From Ziziphus jujuba (lineage: Eukaryota > Streptophyta > Magnoliopsida > Rosales > Rhamnaceae), in NCBI RefSeq assembly GCF_031755915.1, contig NC_083388.1:5897501-5961500 (forward strand): a stretch of 64,000 nt of DNA, given 5' to 3'. The notes below the pieces were generated by a model. That model was not told where the DNA came from and made no database searches. It was given only the letters and a program-made list of their open reading frames with translations. Below are positions 1 through 14,800 of this stretch, one piece after another. Both the position numbers and the translations under genes were made by a program. Numbering within the stretch: the first letter of the stretch is position 1; each line of letters starts with the position of its first letter.

Positions 1-250
1 TGGGTATATCATGTGCTTCATCAGAACTAATAATTGATTCCATGAGTAGACTGCTAATACCAACATGGTCAAGATGTTCAAGTCTTTGAAAGAATTTGAA
101 TGAAAATTTACATGATTCAGAGAGTATGGAATCCAACTTTATACTCTTTAGCTTCGGAAAAGGCAATGTTGAAGACTGATCATCATGCCATATCTCACTA
201 ATGACTTCATTGCTTCGAATCGTCAGTGCTTCTAAGTTTGGGAATTTAAC
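1..250 (-). CDS. NLR-A exon 5: start of terminal LRR exon, cut by the window edge
   Basis: The acceptor CAG|GTT is at 251-253 after an 83-nt intron. The frame is open for 83 codons from VKFPNLEAL to the left edge. It matches the NLR-B terminal exon at 33218 downward, which by homology encodes the last LRRs and the C-terminus. The rest, with the stop codon, lies outside the window. Confidence 0.85.
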
Positions 251-3200
251 CTGATTATTAAGATATTTAATAATAAATAAATAAGTAGATAAAAATAATT
301 TAAAAAAAAAAAGAAAGAAAGAGAGGAAAGTACCTTATCTTTGACGAAGAAAGGTGTTTTATTGACTGATTCTATTTCTTCATTTTCATTGTCAATGTGA
401 CTTGGAAGAGAGTCGCTGATGAAAGTCTCCATTTTTCCACAATTTTTTATAGCTAATTCTTTTAATGATGGACATTCAATACAATCTCCGGCACAAAACC
501 TCTTAAGTTCTGGAAGGTCATATAGCACAAGAGATTTAAGTTGAGGGAAAAAAATCTTTCCAAACTTTTCTTGTCCTGCTGATTCTTCTATGGAAACTAC
601 CTCTCTTATGCTTTCACATCCACTTATCTCCAGGCAATCTAAATGCACGAGACTTCCACACAAAGACGAAGGTATTAGACTTTTCAAATTATCACACCTA
701 GTCACAATCACTTTTGTTAAATTATTATCGAACTTTTCAAGAAGTTGCGTGTCCCATATCATTTGCAAACTATCAAGTGATTCCAAATACAATTCCTCCA
801 TGTTGCGGAACTCGACCTGTGGAATAAATAATAAATAATAATCAATCACTTAATTAAGCATGGCACATGGGCTTAATTATTTAATTAAGAAAATGCAATG
901 AATTAAAAACGACATTGATAACTAATTCATATAAACTATATATGTGGGGAAGTTCGCATTGCTTAAAGGTTAATTTTTGGTTTTGCCACTCCAAATAATA
1001 ACAATACTAATAATAACTATAACTCACTACAATAAATAAATTATCAAAATAAGTTTATCTTTTGGCCAAATAAATTTCCTAATTTTTGTTTGCTAAGAAA
1101 ATAAATTTTCTAATTAAAAGCAATATTTTAAAGCAAATGTATTTTCAATGAAATTAAAAGTACCTTTTAGTCAAAATTTACTTTGTGATAAAAATTTGCA
1201 ACATACAGTGTAACATTAGGTAATAAAACATTTAGTTATCTAGATATATGCTTGCCTTTGGTAAAAGTGTAACCAAACATAGGATCTCATATTCGGCCCC
1301 TCAAAAAAATAAAACGACGTAGCATATTATCACCAATTTATGGTGGTGATATCAAATATGTAACATCTCGTCACAACATATATATGACTGCAAAATATAC
1401 TTTGAATTGGCAATTGACACCAAAAATGGTTAGACAAATATTGAGACCAAGTATTAAAAAAAAAAAAAAAGGTAAGAAAGAAAATTAATAATAAAAAGTA
1501 AACAAGACTATAAACACTAACAAAAGAACAAGTGATACAAATATGAATAAAGACCATATTTGCACTCCACTAAAAGTTTACACACTTCATTTTAATTTTT
1601 ATAAAAGTTTTTTGAATTGACTAATTACCTAAAAATGGAAGTTATATATATAAATATATACACTCCAGCTTAAATAAAATTCATCTTAATTTATTAAATG
1701 GATTGAACTCAAGTATAAAAAAAAGGAAAGAGATTAAATTAAAAATAAAAAGGACTACAAACACTTACAAAAGAACAAGTAATACAAATATGAAAAAAGA
1801 CGTTATTTGCACTCCACTAAAATTTTACACGCTCACTTTAACTTTTATATAAGTTTTTGGAATCAATTAATTTGACCCCATCTAAAAATGGAAGTTATAG
1901 ATATGAATATTTACACTTTGGCTTAAATAAGATGCATCTTAATTTATTAAATTAAGGATGGACAATTTAATATGAGGATTCATTCCAAAAACAAAATCAT
2001 AAACTAAATACAGAACACACACACACACACACACACACATACACCATACATATATATATATATATACACACACACACAATTGGATTGATAATTTATTTTT
2101 CTTATGTGGCTACTAACATAGATGATATAACTTGTCTTATAGAATGTCCTAACCATAAGATTTTGATGGCGCCTTTACTATATCGAAATTTATATATATA
2201 TATATACTAGCTATACATATTAAGAAGATTATCATTTGATTGAAGAGAAATTGGTCTGGTCAACAAATTCTTACTTTGAATTTCATTCTTGAACCCTTAT
2301 AATTTGGTAGCAATAGCACAAATTAATTAAGTTTGAATAGGAGTTTTGGCATTACTCTAGGCTAGAAGAAACGACGATGTGTCTTGTCTCCGTCGACTCT
2401 AATTAATTAACAACCAAACCATTCATAATAGAAATGTTAATCATTGTTTCATGGGAGATAAAACAAAACACTTTGTTATCTAGGTATATGCTTGCCTTTG
2501 GTAAAAGTGTAACTTATAGCATTTTATATTTTGCCCACAAAAAAAAAAAAAAGGATAAAAAAAAAAGTATTTTATCACCAAATTATGGTTTTTTTTTTTA
2601 ATAATTCAATCATCAATTTTGGTTGTGATCAAATATATAAAATCCTGTCACAACATCTATATTAGTGCAAAATATTGGCAATTCCACCCCATAAATGGTT
2701 AGTCATATATTCATATCAAGTATTAAAAGCAAAAAAACATAGAGAAAATTAATAACAAAATATAAATAGAACTATCAGAGCATTTTCAATGGTTTTATAA
2801 ATTGTTTCCTATATTACATATAGGTTGAGAAGACTTCTAGTCTATGTGGTATAAATGTTTATTTGATAGATATTCAACCCAAAAATCATTCTCCAATGAT
2901 TTTATTTAAATCTTAATTGATTGATGATGTTTATATATATATATATATATATATATATTTTCCTTAAGAAAGAATAATATGATTTAACTTTTTTTTTTTT
3001 CTTCTTGAAAAATATCATGATAAGGAATATTTTGATAAATCATACTATCTAACTAACCACCTAAAATAAACCGTATTTTTAACAATGTTTATTTTATTTT
3101 TGCCATATCAGTTTGCAGAGTTCATATACAGTCATTTGAGTTTTTTTTTTTTAATATCTATTTATATTTCTCATATGGCAGCAAAAATATAACAATCTAC

Positions 3201-5535
3201 AGAGCCATGGAAGTTTTTCTAATTGACTGATTTGACCTCACTTAAATATGGAAGTGATATACCTAAATATATATATATATATATACAGTTTCGCTATAGA
3301 AAGGACCAAGTTCTTTCCATAAGGTAAAATCTTAATATTAAATATTATTTTGGAAGGACCAGTTTTATATATATATATATATATATACAACTTTGATCTA
3401 GTTTGCTATTTATCTATATATCAACCTTATGGCCTAAATAGTGGCAAAATAAGAATTGCATAAAATTTTCTTCTTTTTTTTTAAGAAAAATTAAGTATGA
3501 GTGACAATTTATGATTTGCCAATTATACTCCAATGTAGCTAACCATAAAATAAGCTAAGTAGTTCTCTAAATCATAACTGGATATATATATATATATATA
3601 TGTATATGTATATGTGCAGGGTTCCACTTACAAAAGTTTTTGGACAAAGATATTTAACAAATAATCTAATAGTTTTAATTTATCTAATCTAAAGGTTATA
3701 TTTGTCTTTTTAAAAACCTTTAAATATCTCATATTCATATCCAAACAGCATAAATTTTTTTTTTTTTTTTTTACCTAATCTATTGATTGCTTCCAAAATA
3801 ATCTTTCTTTTTTCTCAATCACAATCATCTATCTCTCTCCTTAATCCCCAATTCTTTTTTTTTCTTTTTATATGTATTATACTTATTATTTGAAATAGAT
3901 CCTTATATCCTTAAGATCTCTCTAAAATATACTATTTAAATAATTAAATGATGAAACTGAAGAAGAAACTCTTTTTTAGAAGAAAAAAACTTATAATTTT
4001 TTGTGCCAAAAATCACTAAAGCCATGAAACTCTTCTTCAATCTTCATATATATATATATATATATATATGAATTTTGGTGAGAATAAAATAAAGTATATA
4101 TGTTATAATTAGAAATCAAATAAGAACGCGAAAAAGCATTTGAACTTTATTAGGAGTGAATTGAGAGTAATTTTAGCAATAATAAATGACATAGGTAAAT
4201 AATAACAATGTTTGAATATGAATATAAAATATCTAAGGATTTTGAAAAGATAAATATGAACACTTAGTTTAACATTATTTGCCAAATTCTTTGTCAAAAA
4301 CTTTGTATGGGAACACTCCTCTATATAGCATTTCTTGTATGGTTTTTGACCAATATTTATGATAACATAATGGCCATTTAAATGGTCTAACCCAATGTTG
4401 GATAAAACAGGGGAGGTTATATATATATATATATATATACACATCAAGGGATACTTTTAAAACTTCCCTTTTAGTTTTAAACTTTTCCACATTAACCATT
4501 CTATTTTAATTCCTTTTGTAGTTTCAATTTTTTTTTTTTTGGTAGAATTCACTTTTTCTACGTACAATTCATTTATTTTTTTAGAATAACATATAAAATT
4601 TAATTGTAAAGTGGAAAAAAATAATAAAATAATAATAATAATAATAACCATCTCATTGACAGAGTAAAATAAAAATATTAGATTTTATAATGACAATATT
4701 TAAATTATAACATTTTTGGAAATTAAATTTTTGAGCACTAGTTATTACTTTTTTTGTATTGAATCTGAAAATATACATGCTAAATTAATAAAAACTAGAA
4801 TAAAAAATATATATGATAAAAAGACAGTTGATATTTTAATAATGTAATAATTAATATTTGTTCACAAATAATAATTAATATAATTTTCTTTTTCAAATGA
4901 GAGCAAAATTAGTTTATTTAAAGAAAAAAAATAAACGTGGGAATGCAATTGAAAAGATATATAACAAACATAAAACAAGAAGGAAAGGAAAAAAAGAAGA
5001 AATTACCTTAGAAGTGAAAAGAGGTTGTTTATATGCCACCGAGTCAATTCCTTCAGCTTCATTGTCAATGCGTGTTGACTTGGAGTCCCTGATGATTGTT
5101 CCAAGCTTTGGAATCGAGCTTAGAGAAAGAAATTCAAGTTTAGGGAACAAAATATTTTCCAGCCTAATTTCTTCCCCTGATTCCTCTGTACTGTAAACTA
5201 TCTCTTCCATGACCTTACATCTTCCAACATTTAGGACTACGAGATGCACAAGACTTGTAGCCAAAGATAATGGTATTAAAGCCTTCAAATTATCACACCC
5301 AGACACTTCAATGTTTCTTAAATTACCAAATGCTCCTTGGTCAACAAATGTTTTCTGATAATATTGAAGTTGATCACTCCATACCCTTCCGATATTGAGG
5401 TCGAACAATATCAGGAACCCTAAGTTGGAAAACTCAACCTGAGGATTCATTCCACAAACAAAACCAAAAATTAAATAGAGATCGAAGAGACAAACACATT
5501 CACATACACATACATACACATATACACACACACAA

Positions 5536-5571
<36 letters not shown>

Positions 5572-8500
5572 CAACTAGCTATCCAAATTAAGAAGATTAT
5601 AATTTGATTGAAGAGAACTGGATTTACTCAACAAATTCTTACTTTGAATTTCATTCTTGAACGCTTCTAATTTGGTAGCAATAGCAAATATTAATTAAGT
5701 TGAATATATAAGAGTGTTGGCAGTCCACACTTGACTAGAAGAAACTAAGATGTGTCTAGTTTTCATTAACTCTAATTAATTAACAAACGATACCATTCCT
5801 TATAGAAATAATGTTAATAATTGTTCCATGGGATATAGAACAAAACATATTAACCCCTTCAGAGCTAGCCTAAGTAATAATTATTTTGGCATGGTTGTTT
5901 TAAAGAATACGAATAGAAACTAAAGTGTATATAGAGCTTGGGATATAGTGAGCACTCAATGGTAATTAAGCACCACTTATTATTTAAACTAGAAGAATAT
6001 GATTTCTATTATATATGTTTTTTTTCTCAGCATTTTATCATCCTTGCTCTTATATTCCTGTCCTCTCATGTAACATGAAAAACAACCTTCAACATGGAAA
6101 AACACACCATAACCTGAAAATTTCCTAATTTTTTGTTTGCTAAGAAAATGAATTTCCTATTTAAAAGCTTAGGTTAAAGAAAATGTATTTTCAATGAAAT
6201 CAAAAGTACCTTTCAGTCAAAATTAACTTTGTGATAAAAATTTACAATGTACAATTAGATTGTAAAAAATTTTGTTATTTAGATCTATGCTTGCCTTTGG
6301 TAAAAGTGTAACAAAAAAAATAAAAAAATAAAAGAAAAAAATAAAAGAACATAGCGTTTTATCACCAAATAAGGATCGTGATATCCAATATACAACATCT
6401 TGTCACAACATATACATCAATGCAGAATATACTTTGAATTGGCAATTCCACACTACAAATGTTTAAACATATATTCGTATCAAGTATAAAAAAAGGAAAG
6501 AGAGAAAATTAATAATAAGAAATAAATAGGATTGTAAACACTTACAAAAGAACAAAGCAATATAAATACGAATAGACACTATATTTACCCTACATTAAAA
6601 TCTTACAAACTTCACTTTAAATTTTATAAAAGTTTTTTGAACAGACTAATTCAATCTCATCTAAAAATAGAAGTTATATATATACAATCCGGCTCGCAAT
6701 TGAATTTATAGTTTACTTTTTTTATGTACCAACCAACATATATGAGATAGCTTGCCATATATGAAATTCTCACCATAAGATTCTCACGCGCATACTTGCT
6801 ATATCAAATTCTATATGTACATATATATATATATATACACATATATGTACATATATATATATATATTATATATATATATATAAATATATATATATGTGTG
6901 TGTGTGTAAATCAACTGGCTACACATATATGTACATATATATATATATTTATATATATATATATAAATATATATATATGTGTGTGTGTGTGTGTAAATCA
7001 ACTGGCTATACAAATTAAGAAGATTGTCATTTGATTGAAGAGAAATTGGTTTGATCAAAAAATTCTTACTTTGAATTTCATTCTTGAACGCTTATAATTT
7101 GGTCGCAATAGCATAAATTAATTAAGTTTGAATAGGAATTTTGCATTTACTCTACACTAAAAGACGCCACGATGTGTCTAGTCTTGGTTAATTTTAATTA
7201 ATTAACAGCCAATATCATTCATAATAGAAATGTTAATAATTGTTACATGGGAGATAAAACAAAACATTTTGTTATCTAGATATATTCTTGCCTTTGGTAA
7301 AAATGTAACCAAACATAGCATTTTATATGTTGCCCCACACACACCAACACCCCACACCCCACACACCCCCCCAAAACACCAAAAAAAAGAAGAAAAGAAA
7401 AAAGCATTTTATCGTGAAATTACTTTATTTTATTTTATTTTTTTATTCAATCACCAAATTATGGTAGTGATCAAATATATATATATAAGCGCAAAATGTA
7501 CTGAATTGTTAATTCCACCCCATAAAATGGTTAGTCATATTTTCTTATCAAGTACTAAAAAAGATAAAGAAACAGAGAAAATTAATAATAAAAAATAAAT
7601 AGGACTAAAAGAACATCTCCAATGGCTTGTGTATTGTTTCCTATGTGCCACATAAGTTGAGAGGACTTCTAGCGTATATGTTATAAATGTTTATTTGATA
7701 GACATTCAACCCAAAAATTATTCTTCAATGGTTTTATTTAAATCTCAATTAATTAATAATCTTTATTTATATTTTTTTTCTTAAAAAGCAATAATAATTA
7801 ATATCGATTTAACTATCTATTTTTTATTTCTGAAAATTATTTTGAAAAGGAATATTTTAATGAGTTATACTACCTAACAAACCATCTAAATCAACAGTCT
7901 ATAGTGTTTATTTTATTTTTTATTATATTAGTTTGATATAATTTATAGACAAAGCCACTGGAGATATATATATATATTTTTTTTAATTCTCTGTCCATAT
8001 TTGTCATGCGGCAACAAAAATATGACAATCCACACAGCCATTGGAGATGTCCTTCTAGTTCATATATATACTCTTTTTTGAAGTCACAAACACATAATTT
8101 TTGGTGCCAAAAATCACTAAATCCATGAAACTCTTTTTCAATCTTCATATATATAGATATATGATTATATTCTTGGTGGCTGGTGAGAATAAAAGAAAAT
8201 ATTTATTTGTTAAAATTAGATAGTAGAAATCAAATAAGAGAGAGAAAAAGTATTTGAACTTAATCAGGAGAGAATGGAGAGTAATTTAGCAGTAATAAAT
8301 AATTTAGATAAACAATAAATAATGTTTGAATATGGATATAAAATATTTAAGGACTTATAAAATATAAATATGAACCCTTAATTAAAATTAACTAAAAAGC
8401 TTATATTATTTATTAAAAAAATTTGTATGAGAACTCTCCCCTATATATATATGGGAAGCATTTCTTGTACCATAGTTTTCGACCAATATTTATGACAACG

Positions 8501-9685
8501 TAATTGCCACTGAAATGGTCTAATTCAATATTGGATAACATGGGAAGTTATATATGTATGCACATTAAGGGGTAATTTTAAAGCTTCCCTCTTCGACTTG
8601 AACTTTTCCACATTAACCAATCTATTTTCCCTTTTTATTATTATTTTTTTTCCATAAACTTTCATTTGTAGTTTGAATTTATTTATTTATTTTTTTTGTT
8701 TTTGGCCTACATCACTTTTTTTTTTTGGTACAATTTTTTTTTAGCATAAAACATTAAATTGGATTGTAAAGTGGAAAAACAAGATAAATCAAAAAAAAAA
8801 AAAAAAAACCATCATCTCATTGATAGACTAAAATAAATTATTAGATTTGATAATGACAATATTTAAATTATAACGTCTTTGGAAATTTAATTTTTGAGCC
8901 ATAGTTATTACTTTTTTTGTATTAAATCTGAAAATATACATGCTAAATTAATAAAAACTAGAAATAAAAAATAGATACGATAAAAAGACAGTTGATATTT
9001 TAATAATGTGATAATTAATAATTGTTCACAAATAATAATTAATATAATTTTCTTTTTCAAGTGAGAGCAAAATTAGTTTATTTAAAGAAAAATATAAACG
9101 TGGGAATGCAATTGAAAAGATATATAACAAACATAAAACAAGAAGGAAAGGAAAAAAGAAGAAATTACCTTAGAATTGAAAAGAGGTTGTTTATATGCCA
9201 CCGAGTTAATTCCTTCAGCTTCATTGTCAATGCGTGTTGACTTGGAGTCCCTGATGATTGTTCCAAGCTTTGGAATCGAGCCTAGAGAAAGATATTCAAG
9301 TTTAGGGAACAAAATATTTTCCAGCCTAATTTCTTCCCCTGAATCTTCTGTACTGTAAACTATCTCTTCCATGACCTCACAACTTCCAACATTTAGGTCT
9401 TGGAGATGCACAAGACTTGTAGCCAAAGATAATGGTATTAAAGCCTTCAAATTATCACACTCAGACACTTCAATCTCTTTTAAATTACCAAATGCTCCTT
9501 GGTCAACAAATGTTTTCTGATAATATTGAAGTTGATCACTCCATACCTTTCCGATATTGAGGCTGAACAATTTCAGCAACTCTAAGTTGGAAAACTCAAC
9601 CTGAGGATTCATTCCACAAACAAAACCAAAAATTAAATACAGATCGAAGAGACAAACACATACACATACACATACATACACATAT

Positions 9686-9743
<58 letters not shown>

Positions 9744-11791
9744 CAACTAGCTATCCAAATTAAGAAGATTATAATTTGATTGAAGAGAAATTGGTTTACT
9801 CAACAAATTCTTACTAAGTCTACCGTTGGCTAGAAGAAACTAAGATATGCTAGTCTTCACTAACTCTAATTAATTAACAAACAATACCATTCCTTACAGA
9901 AATAATGTTAATAACTGTTCCATGTGATGTAAAACAAAACTTATTAACCACTTTGGAGCTAGACTAAGCAATAATTATTTTGACATGCTTGTTATAAAGA
10001 ATACGAATAGAAAATAAAGTGTTTATAAAGCTTGGGATATGGTGAGCACTCAATGGCAATTAAACACCACTTATTATTTAACCCAGAAGAATAGGATTTC
10101 TATTATATATGTTTTTTTCTCAGTATTTTATCATCCTTGCTCTCATATTCCTGTCCTCTCATGTAACATGAAAAACAACCTTCAACATGGAAAAACACAA
10201 CATAACCTGGAATTTTACATGTGCAAGATTGTTTTTACATGATGAATGAGAGATGACCAAGAACAATATTAGAGCAGAGATAAGAAAATACAGTAGAACA
10301 ATACAAGATAAATATTTTTTCTTTCCGAGTTAAAGAGGCGCATACCATAAGCATTTGGCGTTTAGTATTGAGTGCTCAATATATCAAAGTTCTATTTATG
10401 TATCAGAAAATTTACAGCAATTACTTAAAAGGGTATACAATATATATATATATATATATACACACATAATTGATTCGATAAATACCATGTATATATTTTT
10501 TACAACTCTGCTATAGTGGACAGCACACATTCTATTACTGTTGGTGGAACGTAAAAAAAAAATAATAATTCAACATGATGGAAACATCCCATCAAAATTT
10601 GTGTGATGTGTGTTATCACATGTACATTGGAAATTGGGTATTGTTAAACCACGCACTGCATGCCTAGTTGGAATTATGTTTTTCCAAAAGAGTTAAGGCA
10701 TGTTTGGTAGTGTTTTTCTATAAGCACTTCTGTAGTAATATTTTCTTCAGTGGTACTTTTGTCAAATAGCACTAAAAAAAAAAAAAAAAACAAAAAACAA
10801 AAACAAAAATGAAACAGTTATCGGTTAAATATTATATAAAAAAATTTTAAAATTACAATTGGGTAATTTTAAACAAAATGTTTTCAATTAAAAAAAAAAA
10901 ATTATTTGTCACCACTACTAGGTGCTCATCATCAGTAAAATCTATATTTACATTTCAATTAGTAATAAGTTCATGGTGCTAAAGGTTATTTTCCTTTTAG
11001 GATTTTAGTTTTAAAAAGTCAAAACTGATTTACATGTATTCAATTACTAATTGATATGTAAGTATGGATACCACTAAATGGTCACTAATAATGATAAATA
11101 GCAACACTCATTGTTTTGCACCTTATGTGCTTTTATTATCCATAGCACTACTTTTTTTTGCCAGTACATTGCCAAAATGCTTTTAATTCTTAAAAGGCAT
11201 ATCAATCACATGAACTTAGCAAGTTGCCTCTTGCGAAATGGCCATCTTTCGTACTTTGAAATTTTCCAAAAAAGTTAAGTGTTGTTAAAAAATAAAAAAA
11301 TAAAAAAATAAAAAAAAAGGGATGGATTTGTTAATAAATCAATAAAACTATTATTTTTATATAAGAATAAACTATAATTGCTATTTGTAAGTAGATTCTT
11401 TATATCTATAGATAGATAAGATAAAAGATTAGAAGGTCATTATGAGTAAAATACATAACTTGACATACAGTTTGATTAATAGAGGGACTAAATAACTAAA
11501 TATGAAATGTAAGAGAGTGTGAAACGTATTTGTATAACAGAAAGGCTATGTAATTTGCCCTTTTACTATTACCATTTTGTTATACTGAATTGTAATATTT
11601 CAAAATCATATGGTAGGTGGCAAATAAACCATTTAGACTTAGAATCTTAAAATACTTAAAATTCAATAAATTATTAGTGAATATTTACATCAAGACAAAT
11701 TAGTAGAAAATATTTATTCAAGCAGGCCAGAATTTTGTTCAACCCATTAAATTAAACTTTAACTTAATTTAGAATCCCCGGAGAATAGCAC

Positions 11792-11824
<33 letters not shown>

Positions 11825-14800
11825 TGTACATTGAAGAGGTATGAATTTTTTATTCTTTTTGAGAACTTGAAGAGGTATTAATTAGAGAAATAAATGAACA
11901 CCAAAGAAACCATACATGAAAAACCAAACCAATTCCATCCGTAGACCTTGGCAAATAACAAATATTATGGACATCAAAAGAAGAAAAATTAACTATAAAT
12001 CGAATTTATAGAATAGATATATATATATATATATATTACATACCTTTTCATTAAAAAGAGGAATGGAGCTGGTATTAGTTGTACTCTTCGGTTGACGATC
12101 AGTGCAATACTGTAGAAGCTGCGGTAAATTTTCCAACCGTAATGAGCGCAGACGGGGAAACTCAATCTTAACATTAATGGCTTCATCGTTGTCAACTATC
12201 TCCTCTATCATCTCGCAATTCTTCACTTTAATTTCCTCAAGCAGTTTGGCGATGGAGAAACAGAAGATATTCTTCAATCTATGACATACAGTTACATCAA
12301 GTCGCCTCAAATTGCGAAAAGAGTCCGGCGAGAGTATTCCATGGCAGATCTTTTCCAACTTCACCAATCTTTGAAGCTCCAAAATCTCCAACTTCCGAAA
12401 GGCAGTTTGTCCAACCGAGTTTACGATGTACAGAATTCCAGCGTTATTTGCAACCTGAAGATGCTTACAATGTGGAAAACCGTCTTTATCTAATTCATAA
12501 GCAACACTATTCATACCCTCTAATCCATTTATTTCTATCGCCTCAGACCCTTTTAACAAATATCTACGCCCAAGCTCATCTAATTGACTGCTTCTTTCCA
12601 GGTCCATCGACAATTTTCTGTAATAAGAAGCTAGATACCGGTGAGAACCTGGCGTGGAAGGTGCGAAAATCCTTCCCAAGTTTATGGAAAAGCTTTCCAG
12701 TTTTTCCCCAAAGATGTCTTTTGGTAGAACATTAACATCGGGAATTGTTAGATCTAACAAAGAGCTAAGTTGAGGTAGATTTTTTAGCTCACTGAGACTG
12801 GCATTTCTTCTTTCACGGCCATTCTTTCCTTCAACCTCCCAGTTTTCAAACCAGGAACTTAAATTCAGCCATTCTAGATTTCGCAAACTCCCCAGGACAT
12901 TTGGTTGAATAACACTAAGTCCTTCACACCTCCTCAAATCCAACACCCGCAGTCGAGTCAGTTGTCCGATTTCACTTCCCAACTCCACAACTATAGAACT
13001 TGAAAGGTCAAGAATTTCTAAATTTTTGAGCTCTCCAATTAGAGCTATGTTGCCCAATCTGCATTCATCCAAACGCAATGTTCGAAGATTCTGAAGAAAA
13101 CGAAAGGATGAAGGCAGTGGATCCAAATTCACATAACTCAAATATAAAACTCTAAGCTCTTTCAATCCTTCCAAAAATCGATCTGCAATTTGACAATCAG
13201 ACGGTCCACGGCGGTGCCCGGCAATCAATAATAACTTAAGCTGTGGACATTCCAATCTTTCATCTGGAAGCTGTTCAACGACATCTGTGCAGCTAAGGAG
13301 TGAAATTGCAATGGCATCTTTGAAATTTTTGTGGTCCCTCCTTCTCATGTATTCAACCAACTCATGACGATTTCTGATATTATACCAACGCCTCTCTTTG
13401 GATGCAATATCTATAGCAACATCACGGATCACATCATGCAATTTTACCCTGTCCTTGCCATAAGAACCTTCCAACAGAAGACTAGAACGTTTAAGATTTT
13501 CAACAAGCGTATTCATCTTACTTTTTGCCGTTTCCATCTCAGGAAAAGGGCCTTGAAGCAAGTCCAAACCAAAAGCATATTTCAACAAATCACCAGTGTC
13601 GATGTTTTCATCTTCTGGAAATAAACTACAGAGCAACAACAATGACTTTGCTTCTTCACTTGGCAGAAAATTGTAACTTAACTTGACACTGGAATACACT
13701 TTGTCATGCATTCCTTCGATGTTATCTGGTCTTGCCCTTCTTAACTCATCCAAAGCATTCTTCCAAACGTGGCAATTAGGTTCCTTCTTCAATGCACTTG
13801 CTACTACTGTTATCGCAAGCGGTAAGCCAGCACATTCTTTAACAATCTGAGTTGCCAAATCTGGAAACTCGGGCTTTCCATCTGAATCGTCTGTTGCTGT
13901 TTTATTAAATAAATCCATGGATTCACTTCCAGATAATTTTCCAACCTCAAAAGTACTTTCATTTCTCACATCATTCTTTAATGCATTATAAAACCTGGAT
14001 GTCAATAGTATCTTGCATTGATTCTGATCACCCCCAAATGATATACCAACATCTTCATCCAAGTCGATCCTTTTCCATACATCATCTACAACCATGAGGA
14101 TCCTCTTTTCTTGCCTCAATCGACTTCGTAGTCGATCTGCTCTGGCAGATAAGCTTGTCCGATCATCCAACGTAAGACCTAGCTCGCCTGCAATTTGTTG
14201 TTGAATACTTTTATAATCTGGGTATTGGGATACAGTGACCAGAATAGCTTGACTGAAAAGCTTTTCTTCCATTGCTTTTCTAGCAACTTCTTTAGCCAGC
14301 ATGGTTTTACCAACGCCTCCCATCCCATACAATCCAATCATATTAACATTGGGATCTCTCAGTGCCTCCATCACCTTCCTCAAAGTTGACATTCTCGATT
14401 CAAATTCCTCGTAACCTTTGTTTCTGATTGAACTTTGACGGGTGGGAAGGTAAGAAACCTTCTCACCAAACCCCTCTGCAACTAGAATTTCACTGGTAAT
14501 GCTCTGTACCATCTTCTTTGCTTTTCTGCTCAGCCGATGTCGCCGCACCGGGTTTGGGAATGAAACATTTAAACACCTCGTATTTGCTCGGCATTCGTCT
14601 CTTCGAAAATTTCTAGCCTCCTCAGTGACTGCAGGTACTCTGTCAAGCCACTCTTGAACATCGGCTTCGATTTCATGAGCATTATTTTTGGCCTCATCAA
14701 CAGAATGTTGAAGCCGGTTTTTCTTATGCTCCAACTGTCGAATTACGGAGTCGAGGTTTTCCATATTGCTTCCATAGGAAAAAACATAGCCAATTTGTCG

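Larger units (their letters stand above)
5439..9168 (-). other. NLR-A intron 2 (3730 nt), part of a tandem duplication
   Basis: This intron lies between cassettes C2 and C1. Most of it repeats intron 3: the motif pair around TCATTTGATTGAAGAGAAAT recurs near 2235, 5600, 7028 and 9776, and the stretch before each cassette (4860-5006 and 9022-9168) is almost identical. It contains a MITE-like element (7611-8052) and a tandemly doubled (TA)n segment (6837-7007). No other gene is recognised. Confidence 0.65.

Noticed and set aside
6804..7058. Tyr/Ile-rich minus-strand open frame
   Set aside because: It is a translation of (TA)n and (CA)n repeats.
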